Source: Colwellia sp. MB02u-6 (GTDB lineage Bacteria; Pseudomonadota; Gammaproteobacteria; Enterobacterales; Alteromonadaceae). From it: 64,000 nt of DNA. The notes under the pieces were generated by a model. That model was not told where the DNA came from, did no database searches, and worked only from the letters and a program-made list of their open reading frames with translations. The translations under genes and the position numbers were made by a program. The stretch lies in assembly GCF_014077095.1 (NCBI RefSeq), contig NZ_JACGVG010000036.1, positions 248,001-312,000 on the forward strand. The letters run 5' to 3'. Below, piece by piece: positions 48,748 to 55,871 of the stretch (its first letter is position 1; every line of letters starts with the position of its first letter).

Positions 48748-48789
48748 AAAAAACGCGTAAATTACTATGAGGTAATTTACGCGTTTTTT
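48748..48789. terminator. Strong terminator after rpoZ
   Basis: A perfect 18-bp stem, arms 48748-48765 and 48772-48789, with a 6-nt loop. A/T tracts on both sides let it act in either direction. It lies 32 bp after the rpoZ stop and 136 bp before spoT, where many gammaproteobacteria co-transcribe the two genes. Confidence 0.93.
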
Positions 48790-48821
48790 ATGTCGCAACT
48801 AACGTTAAACGTAAGCGAGTA

Positions 48822-49097
48822 TTATTGATTGCCACCAACAATGGCTGCAATCTTGTCTAATTCTTCATCATCTTGTTGTACTTGTTCATGACGATCAGAC
48901 TTGTCCATTACTGCAGTGGTGACAAGACCGGCTTCGATTTCACGCAAAGCTATTACTGTTGGTTTGTCATTTTCAGGATCAACCAATGGATCTTTTCCGC
49001 CCGTAGCAATTTGACGAGCACGACGAGATGCAATTAGCACCAAATCAAAACGATTACCGACTTTTTCTACGGCATCTTCAACAGTTACGCGAGCCAT
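48822..49097 (-). CDS. rpoZ: RNA polymerase omega subunit
   Basis: A 91-residue omega subunit that assists beta-prime folding and forms part of the ppGpp site on RNA polymerase. [34 protein letters not shown] is the conserved N-terminal block; the rest is the variable acidic tail ([13 protein letters not shown]). It follows gmk by 74 bp on the same strand and is closed by the hairpin at 48748-48789. Confidence 0.96.
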   Translation of the reverse strand: MARVTVEDAVEKVGNRFDLVLIASRRARQIATGGKDPLVDPENDKPTVIALREIEAGLVTTAVMDKSDRHEQVQQDDEELDKIAAIVGGNQ

Positions 49098-49171
49098 TTG
49101 GTCACTCCAGCAATTAAATTTATAAAATAGTCGCGTAGTTTACTTGATCTAAGGGTAAGTAAGCAAGCGCT

Positions 49172-49795
49172 CTACGCTAATAATTCTGCAAATAAGCCTT
49201 GATGCTGACAAACTTGTTGACCACGCTTTAAACGCTGATTGTTCACTACTGTGGCCAGGTCCGTTAAGGCTTGCTGAAAATCATCATTGATAATAATGTA
49301 ATCAAATTCTTGATAGTGTGAACATTCTGCTTTTGCTTGCGCCATACGTGCTTGAATAACCTCTTCACTGTCTTGGCCACGGCCACGCAAGCGCTCTTCT
49401 AATGCTTGTTTTGATGGTGGGCTAATAAAGATGGTGGTTACATCCGGTTTCTTTATTCTAACTTGCTGTGCACCTTGCCAGTCAATATCAAGAAAAACAT
49501 CAATGCCTTGCGCAAGCTGTTGATCTATCGCTATTTCACTGGTGCCATAGAAGTTACCAAACACGGCGGCGTATTCGTAAAAGTGTTTATCCGCAATGGC
49601 ACGCTTAAATTGCTCTTGGCTAACAAAGTGATAGTGTTGACCGTCGGTTTCACCGGGACGAGGATCGCGCGTTGTGTGCGAAACAGACACTTGCATGGGT
49701 CTTGCTGATGTTTGTTTAAGTAAAGCGGAAATTAAACTCGATTTACCTGCGCCACTAGGGGCAGATAGAATGAAAAGGTTGCCTTTAGTTGTCAC
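49172..49795 (-). CDS. gmk: Guanylate kinase
   Basis: Phosphorylates GMP to GDP using ATP. The 207 residues have the P-loop [11 protein letters not shown] near the N-terminus, the GMP-binding [12 protein letters not shown] with its arginines, [45 protein letters not shown]. Length and order match E. coli Gmk. It begins the gmk-rpoZ unit, upstream of spoT. Confidence 0.96.
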   Translation of the reverse strand: MTTKGNLFILSAPSGAGKSSLISALLKQTSARPMQVSVSHTTRDPRPGETDGQHYHFVSQEQFKRAIADKHFYEYAAVFGNFYGTSEIAIDQQLAQGIDVFLDIDWQGAQQVRIKKPDVTTIFISPPSKQALEERLRGRGQDSEEVIQARMAQAKAECSHYQEFDYIIINDDFQQALTDLATVVNNQRLKRGQQVCQHQGLFAELLA

Positions 49796-49990
49796 AATTT
49801 ATCCTTGCTAGCTGAGTAAATAACAGCTACTAATAGTAAGGCCAATTACTGTCATGAATTGCGCACTATTTCAATTGGCGTAGTCAGTGTTAATGATGCG
49901 CACTATAACTAAAATCTGGCGGGTTTCCCATTAATTTGTCTTGGCGATACCTAATGTTTTTTGATTGAATCAGGCAATGTCGAAAGGTGT

Positions 49991-50352
49991 TTACTGCTTG
50001 CTTTGATCAAGTTCGAGCAGCTTAAAAACATTTTGAGTGTCTTTTTCAACTAAATATAAGCTTTCATCAGCTTACTGTATAATTTGCTCAATGCTGGTAT
50101 TTTTATAAGGAATGATTTGTATAGCGCCAATATTTACCGAAACATGGCCAACCGTGCTCACCACGCGATGTTCAATAGCCAGCAAGTTTAAGGATGTACC
50201 TTTGATGACCACAGGAAAGTAAAAATAAAACGCTTTTCCACCACAGCGAGAAATAGCACCGTTATAATGGTTTGAGCTATTTTACGTAAAACCACATCAC
50301 CTTATTGGTGACCTTAATGAGCATTATATTTTTTAAAGTGGTCAACATCGAT
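49991..50352 (-). pseudogene. Heavily decayed GGDEF-domain remnant
   Basis: Translating the minus strand across frames gives a recognisable GGDEF core: IDVDHFKKYNAH (stop) GHQ (stop) GDVVLRKIAQT, then after a shift AISRCGGKAFYFYFP (signature at 50228-50242), VSVNIGAIQIIPYKNTS, EQIIQ (stop) ADESLYLVEKD, ending at 49991-49993. At least three in-frame stops and one frameshift are present, and the N-terminal sensor and DPLT segment are gone. Signature GGKAF would be inactive. The 604-bp gap between gmk and the VOC gene is thus mostly a dead cyclase; I see nothing else in 49796-49990. Confidence 0.78.
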
Positions 50353-50399
50353 TCAGCAGTGGCTAGTTCCTGAAGCTTAATGTCTCTTGACTCTTTATT

Positions 50400-50804
50400 T
50401 TATATAGCGGCACACAATTCAATGTTATTACCGGCAATATCTTTTAAATAGAGTGAACGGCCCATACCTTGCGCCCCATATCTTTCTTCAAACTCACCCA
50501 CCTCGACCCCCTTAGCTTGGAGATAAGATTTTAATTCGTTTTCATCAAATTTTTCTATTTGCAGGCAGAAGTGCTCAAGGTTATTGCCGGTGGCTTGTGG
50601 CGCATGACCGCCAGCTTTACCTAAGGTGGCATTTACATCAACTATATCGATAAGAGCAGAGCCGGCACGGAGTTGAGTTAAACCGATCTCGTCTGGCAAT
50701 GTGCGTTCTATAACACAACCTAAGACCTCGCAGTAGAAGTTAATAAGCGCCTGATATTGTACTGTGCGTAATACGATATGATCTATTGCTTTGGGTTTAA
50801 TCAT
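50400..50804 (-). CDS. VOC-family (glyoxalase/dioxygenase superfamily) protein
   Basis: A 134-residue single-domain VOC protein: KAIDHIVLRT with the metal-ligand histidine, a conserved GSALIDIVDV strand, NNLEHFCLQI with the second histidine, and GRSLYLKDIAGNNIELCA with a terminal glutamate. It is closest in layout to small VOC proteins annotated as lactoylglutathione lyase-like or virulence-protein-like; the exact reaction cannot be told. Start at 50804 is preceded by AAAGGA (7 nt); the frame continues to 50834. It is a lone gene. Confidence 0.82.
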   Translation of the reverse strand: MIKPKAIDHIVLRTVQYQALINFYCEVLGCVIERTLPDEIGLTQLRAGSALIDIVDVNATLGKAGGHAPQATGNNLEHFCLQIEKFDENELKSYLQAKGVEVGEFEERYGAQGMGRSLYLKDIAGNNIELCAAI

Positions 50805-51124
50805 CAATATATCCTTTGCTAAAACTTGCGGCACTCATTGCCTTAGACTCATGTTAGGTTTTTCATGACGCCATAATTTTTCTGGCTTAACACATTATAT
50901 ACTCATTCTCTTTTTTATTTTTATTTTTTAAATATGCTGATGCTGAAATTAACTTTAGCTTAGTGCCGTTGTTTGTTAAGGAGATGAGATAAATTTGAAA
51001 AGTACTTGGCAAGAAATGTTTAAAAATGCAGTTATCTTTGGGCGTTATGCTAGACGTTGGTTGCAAGTAAAATCGAAAATAACTCCACACATTATGTTAA
51101 TGCATGGAGTTCTTTAATGATAAC
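50805..51124. other. Intergenic region with a terminator-like hairpin after aspC
   Basis: About 320 bp between aspC and the VOC gene, both on the minus strand. At 51081-51111 there is a 7-bp stem (AACTCCA/TGGAGTT) extended by 5 more pairs beyond a CA/CA bulge, with a loop of TGT; it lies just after the aspC stop and is the likely terminator. The remaining part should hold the VOC promoter. A 67-codon frame inside it does not look like protein. Confidence 0.55.
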
Positions 51125-52312
51125 TTATAGCACTTTCGCGATTGATTGCGCTAAGTAGTCAACGTTGCGATTAGCAATGCCAGCAATACTCATACGGCTT
51201 GAACCCACCATATAAATACTGTACTCGTCTTGCAGTTGTTGTACTTGCTCAGGGGTTATGCCTAAAAAAGAAAACATGCCTTTTTGACGTGGAATAAAGC
51301 TGAAGTCGCGCGTTACGCCATTTTCAATAAGTTTATCCACTAGTAGCTGGCGATTGCCGTTAATGCGGTCACGCATTTCTTGTAGCTCACTGTGCCATTG
51401 GGCGCGTAACTCGTCTGAATGGAGAATAGTTTCTACTAATGCCGCACCATGTGCTGGCGGCATTGAATAAATACAGCGCACAACACTGAGTAATACTGAA
51501 TTAGCGATATCAACACTGTGTGAGCTTTCACCAATAATAGAACAAGCGCCAATACGTTCACGATACAAACCAAAGTTTTTTGAACATGAGCTACAAACGA
51601 TCATTTCTTTAACGCTATCAGCCATTAATCTTAGACCGTAAGCGTCTTCGTCTAAGCCTTCACCAAAACCTTGGTAAGCCATATCAATGAGCGGTAAAAA
51701 GCCAATATCTTTTGCCACTTCAACAATTTGTTGCCATTGCTCGTTGCTTAAGTCCATACCACTTGGGTTATGACAACAAGCATGTAGTAATACCGTATCA
51801 TCAGCTTTAACTTCTTTTAATGCCGCTAGCATGCCATCAAAATCAAGGGTTTTGTTTTCATAGTCATAATAGGGATAAGTTTTAACATTTAACCCTGCGG
51901 CTTGAAATACACCAGTATGATTCGCCCATGTTGGGTTACTGACCCAAATAGTTGCACCCGCTTTACATGAATTAATAAACTCAGCCGCTACACGTAATGC
52001 CCCTGTACCACCCGGAGTAGAAATGGTGCGTGCACGATTTTCTAGCAACACTTTATGATGACCAAAAATTAATTTAGCCATTTCTTCGTTAAAAAGTGCT
52101 GAACCTGTTGGACCAATATAAACCTTGGTATCTTCAGTATCGAGGCGATGTTTTTCAGCCACTTTTACACATTTTAAAACTGCCGTGTGACCGGCTTCAT
52201 TTTTGTAAACGCCAACACCTAAATCGATTTTTTTAGGATTTGAATCTTCACGATATTTAGCCAACAAGCCTAAAATAGGATCGGCAGGCAACGCTGATAA
52301 GCGACCAAACAT
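51125..52312 (-). CDS. aspC: Aspartate/aromatic amino acid aminotransferase
   Basis: PLP aminotransferase exchanging amino groups between aspartate (or tyrosine/phenylalanine) and 2-oxoglutarate. The 395 residues follow the AspC/TyrB family: LPADPILGLLAKYRED start, IDLGVGVYKNEAG, TPGGTGALRVAAEF, LHACCHNPSGMDLS, DMAYQGFGEGLDEDA, the PLP lysine in SSCSKNFGLYRERIG, and the substrate arginine near VGSSRMSIAGI. AspC and TyrB cannot be separated by eye, so the symbol is provisional. A separate transcription unit. Confidence 0.9.
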   Translation of the reverse strand: MFGRLSALPADPILGLLAKYREDSNPKKIDLGVGVYKNEAGHTAVLKCVKVAEKHRLDTEDTKVYIGPTGSALFNEEMAKLIFGHHKVLLENRARTISTPGGTGALRVAAEFINSCKAGATIWVSNPTWANHTGVFQAAGLNVKTYPYYDYENKTLDFDGMLAALKEVKADDTVLLHACCHNPSGMDLSNEQWQQIVEVAKDIGFLPLIDMAYQGFGEGLDEDAYGLRLMADSVKEMIVCSSCSKNFGLYRERIGACSIIGESSHSVDIANSVLLSVVRCIYSMPPAHGAALVETILHSDELRAQWHSELQEMRDRINGNRQLLVDKLIENGVTRDFSFIPRQKGMFSFLGITPEQVQQLQDEYSIYMVGSSRMSIAGIANRNVDYLAQSIAKVL

Positions 52313-52791
52313 TTTGGGTGTACCTTTTACAAGAGAGGGAGCTGAGCGGTTGAACTCCGAGCTTGGAGTTGTGGCATTAATCCCTGTTATTAAAGCGCTA
52401 GCATAACGGCTATCAGGCGAAAATTAAAGCATAAAGATTAAAAAGCTCCACCGTAAATAGCCAAAAAAAATCTTGTTGATAACGGATAGTTATCGCCGAT
52501 TAATTAATAAACAAATATAGTTAGGGGCTTGAATCAATTGTGCTTACTGCAAAATTTTATTTATCTATTTATCAGCTTAGATTTAAGCGCTAGACGAGAG
52601 AAAATTTCATATAATGAAAGTTTTAGTGACTTTTTTAACTTTGTAATTAAGCTAGTTCATTAGCAACATTAACTTGTTGAAAAACTGGTGAATGCGTTTG
52701 CAAGCGACCTAAGTGATAAACTAGCAGGCTAGAGTGAAGCAGTCAGTAACAATTATGTGGTTATTGACTGCTGATGAGCAAAGCACATGCT
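52313..52791. other. Intergenic stretch of about 480 bp
   Basis: Upstream of aspC, downstream of the DUF445 gene. Only a small inverted repeat close to aspC (AACTCC...GGAGTT, near 52355-52372) stands out, which might be a leader hairpin. AT-rich otherwise; no gene, RNA or mobile element recognised. Confidence 0.4.
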
Positions 52792-53502
52792 TTAGAACTT
52801 AGTTGCCATGGCGGCAATAAAGCCAATAATACCACCAAATACGCCCCCCCAAACCACTAGCCAACCTAAGTGCTCTTGGATCATTTTTTGCACAATTTCT
52901 TTGACGAGTTGTGGCGTTAATTCATTAAGGCGCTTTTCAATAATATCGCTTACCTTATCGCGCATGCCGGCCATGATGCTAGGTTGTTCTAGCTCTTCCC
53001 GCAAAATGGTATTAAATTCTTCACTTTGGCTAATTTCAATGACCGATGCGCGCATTTTTTCAATAAAGGGCTCTCGCATAGGTTGTAGTGCCTCAGTGCC
53101 ACCTACCATAGCTAACATGCCACCAAAAGAAGACTGTTCAATAACAATGACTAAATTATCAAAGGCAGGTGATAAGTCGACTTTATTAATAACGGGGGCA
53201 AGATTAATTGCCGTCGCTGGGTTGTTGTTGCCGGCTAAAAAACGGTCAATATTTTCTTCAGTAAAAAATTGCTCCATCATTAAAGCGCGAATGGAAATTT
53301 TAAAGTCTTCAAAGCGCGCGGGAATAACCCCTGAGCCGTACAAAAAAGGCACACGTTCAAACAACATGTGTATAGCAAGCCAATTGGTTATTGCACCCGA
53401 CAAGGCAAATAAACCTAGGGTAAAAATAATATGGTTGCTGACAGTATAGCCAATAATAATAGCGATTAAGGCTAAAAAGTTGGTGATAAAACTTTTATTC
53501 AC
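52792..53502 (-). CDS. DUF445 family membrane protein
   Basis: A 236-residue protein with two N-terminal membrane segments (ALIAIIIGYTVSNHIIFTLGLFALSG), the DUF445 signature AITNWLAIHMLFERVPFLYGSGVIPARFEDFKISI, a long amphipathic helical middle, and a C-terminal membrane hairpin (HLGWLVVWGGVFGGIIGFIAAMA). The function of DUF445 (YjiN/YheB-like) proteins is not established. It is a single gene with about 360 bp upstream. Confidence 0.88.
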   Translation of the reverse strand: MNKSFITNFLALIAIIIGYTVSNHIIFTLGLFALSGAITNWLAIHMLFERVPFLYGSGVIPARFEDFKISIRALMMEQFFTEENIDRFLAGNNNPATAINLAPVINKVDLSPAFDNLVIVIEQSSFGGMLAMVGGTEALQPMREPFIEKMRASVIEISQSEEFNTILREELEQPSIMAGMRDKVSDIIEKRLNELTPQLVKEIVQKMIQEHLGWLVVWGGVFGGIIGFIAAMATKF

Positions 53503-53861
53503 AAAAACTCCGTCAATGTTAAGGTCAGTTATAACTATTTGATTAATTAAGTGGGTTACTTTTCATAAGGAAAATAGCTCAATATAAAATATAAATTTTA
53601 GTAACTCGTTATGCTACTTATAAATTTTATAACACAGTCATTTTTTATTTTAACCCTTTTAAATGGGGAAATAATGAGTCCTCTGGCTATTGCTATATGA
53701 TATCAATTGCCTGCTGTTGCGCCAATAATTCATTTATTTGATATTACTTTTGCTAAAGACTGGTGGTAAATTTTATGTTTTGGTTTACAATTCATGGTGA
53801 AATATTAAACAATAAATCACATGGTTAGATAACCTTAAATAAAAAATGAAAAAGGGATTTC
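53503..53861. other. Divergent intergenic region, about 360 bp
   Basis: Lies between the minus-strand DUF445 gene and the plus-strand cyclophilin gene and should carry both promoters. AT-rich. AAAGGGATT just before 53862 serves as the cyclophilin ribosome site. No repeat or RNA gene recognised. Confidence 0.4.
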
Positions 53862-54815
53862 ATGAAATTTTGTAAAATGTTTTTAAGCCCGCTGATAATT
53901 TTTTACCACTTAACTTTGTTGTTAAGTCTCATAATATTAAGCACCCTAGCATTAAGTACCTCAGTAAATGCCAAACAAGAGGTTAAAGAACACATAGTAA
54001 TACCCGTCGCTGGTCAACCGGCTAATAATCAAGATGAATGGCGAACAGTCGCTATTAAAAACATGGTGTTGTTAAACTTACCTTACGGTGAAGTCGTGAT
54101 TGAGTTAGCGCCGCAGTTTTCGCCAAGGCATGTTGAACAATTTATGCGCTTAACCCAGGCTGGTTATTACGATGGCACCAAGTTTTATCGGGTTATTGAT
54201 GGGTTTGTTGCTCAGGCTGGCCCTGAGGAAGACAGCAGCCTTGATAGCTCAATACCTTTGTTAGCACTTGAAGGCGAATGGCCAACCGATAAAGACTGGC
54301 AGTTTACCTTAGTGCAAAACAAGGATTTATTCGCCGAAAAAACTGGCTTTAAAGACGGTTTTGCACTGGCTCATAACCCTAGCGAAGGTAGTGCTTGGTT
54401 AACACATTGTCCCGGCATTATTGCCATGGCACGTGGTAACGAGGCCAATTCAGGCTCTAGTCATTTTTATATTACTAATGGTCAAGCACCAAGATATTTA
54501 GATCGTATTATGAGCATATTTGGTCGCGTTATTTATGGCATGAATCATGTGCAAGCAATAACACGCACCGCCACCATTGAAGGTGAAACTGAAGTGGCAA
54601 GTGCTGATTATACGCCCATTGTGTCGATGCAAATGATGGCAGATGTCTCACCAGCGAAACAAATTCATTTAGCGGTGAAAAATACCGAAAGTAAATTGTT
54701 TGCCACTAAATTAACCGAGCGAGTTAAACGTGACAATACTTTCTTTTTTAAAAAACCACCGGCAGTACTTGATGTCTGTCAAACGCCAGTGTTAACCCGC
54801 TTACTCGCTCAATAA
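53862..54815 (+). CDS. Exported cyclophilin-type peptidyl-prolyl isomerase
   Basis: A 317-residue protein with a long signal peptide (hydrophobic residues about 8-35, ending near VNAKQE) and a cyclophilin domain: LLNLPYGEVVIELAPQFSPRHVEQFMRL, YYDGTKFYRVIDGFVAQAG with the catalytic arginine, IIAMARGNEANSGSSHFYITNG, and the end block LDRIMSIFGRVIYGMNHVQAI. It should assist folding of envelope proteins in the periplasm. An extra C-terminal stretch of about 80 residues (from ADYTPIVSMQ) has two late basic and cysteine-containing segments and no family I know. Confidence 0.88.
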   Translation: MKFCKMFLSPLIIFYHLTLLLSLIILSTLALSTSVNAKQEVKEHIVIPVAGQPANNQDEWRTVAIKNMVLLNLPYGEVVIELAPQFSPRHVEQFMRLTQAGYYDGTKFYRVIDGFVAQAGPEEDSSLDSSIPLLALEGEWPTDKDWQFTLVQNKDLFAEKTGFKDGFALAHNPSEGSAWLTHCPGIIAMARGNEANSGSSHFYITNGQAPRYLDRIMSIFGRVIYGMNHVQAITRTATIEGETEVASADYTPIVSMQMMADVSPAKQIHLAVKNTESKLFATKLTERVKRDNTFFFKKPPAVLDVCQTPVLTRLLAQ

Positions 54816-54877
54816 CGCTACCTTCATTGAATAAGACTGCAAAGTAGCTCAATAGTACGACTAATTATAGTTTTATA

Positions 54878-55708
54878 TTAAGCCTTAGTGTTATCTTGCT
54901 TATATTGCTCTTTCGCTTTGCGGCCTTTGCGATAAAGTGCTGGTCGTAATACTCTTCGCAGTGTCGGAAAAAGATAAGACACGGTTGTTAACCAACCACT
55001 GGCTCTGGGTAACGATATTTCAGTTGCTTCACCACGAGCAATACTAACAACAGCATCGGCAACTTGTTGGGCACTACTCATAGCTTGTGAGAATACTATG
55101 TCTTCTACCTGATCTATTTCTGACATAATAAAACCGGTATCAATAGGCCCCGGTGAAACCACACCAACATAAATCCCTGTCCCTTTTAGTTCATCGGCTA
55201 ACGAGTAAGTAAATGCTCGCAAGCCTGCTTTTGTTGCCGCATAAGTTGCCGCGCCCTGCAACGGCGTTCTACCGGCAAGCGAACCAACATTAATTATTGC
55301 ACCGCCACCCGCTTTGCGTAAATACGGCAAGATTAAGCACGACAATTGAATGGGCGCACGTAAGTTAACATCGACCATTTTTGCCAGATCATTTGCGTGG
55401 TTTCCTTCTACCTCACCACGTTGATGAAAACCAGCATTGTTGATCAAAACATCAACCGAGCCAAAAGCCTGTGCAGCTTTTATCAACAGACTTTCATTAG
55501 CTGTGGGGTCGTTAATATCCATAGCAATATTGATGACCGATGTTATCCTTGCTAGCTCTTCAGTAATTTTATCTAATGCGGTTTGTCCACGAGCCACTAA
55601 GACTAAATTGGCCCCTAAGTGGGCAAAAGTTCTTGCCGTTGCAGCACCCACACCAGCAGATGCGCCAGTAATGATAACGGTTTTATCTATAAAATTATTA
55701 TTCATCAT
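54878..55708 (-). CDS. Short-chain dehydrogenase/reductase
   Basis: A classical SDR of about 276 residues: NAD(P)-binding TGASAGVGAATA, the NNAGFHQRG segment, catalytic serine in INVGSLAG, and YAATKAG (Tyr and Lys), then VSPGPIDTG. The C-terminal tail RALYRKGRKAKEQYKQ is basic and probably contacts the membrane, as in many bacterial SDRs acting on lipids or sterol-like substrates. The substrate is unknown. Start at 55708 (two adjacent ATGs) has GAGAAC upstream; the frame continues to 55762. It is divergent from the M16 peptidase gene. Confidence 0.86.
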   Translation of the reverse strand: MMNNNFIDKTVIITGASAGVGAATARTFAHLGANLVLVARGQTALDKITEELARITSVINIAMDINDPTANESLLIKAAQAFGSVDVLINNAGFHQRGEVEGNHANDLAKMVDVNLRAPIQLSCLILPYLRKAGGGAIINVGSLAGRTPLQGAATYAATKAGLRAFTYSLADELKGTGIYVGVVSPGPIDTGFIMSEIDQVEDIVFSQAMSSAQQVADAVVSIARGEATEISLPRASGWLTTVSYLFPTLRRVLRPALYRKGRKAKEQYKQDNTKA

Positions 55709-55871
55709 GCTCAGTTCTCTTTTTGTCGCGACGGCATTATTGCTTAATTTTTTTGGTGGCATTGGTGATGTATGTATTTTTTTACAGACTATTGGCTAAA
55801 TTTAAGCTGAAAATAGTGAAAAAATATCATCAATTTCATAAGATATCAGCATAACAACAAAGGGATTGATA

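Noticed and set aside
52808-53449. 213-codon plus-strand open frame
   Set aside because: Antisense to the DUF445 gene; the translation is not protein-like.
55437-55799. 120-codon plus-strand open frame
   Set aside because: Antisense to the SDR gene.
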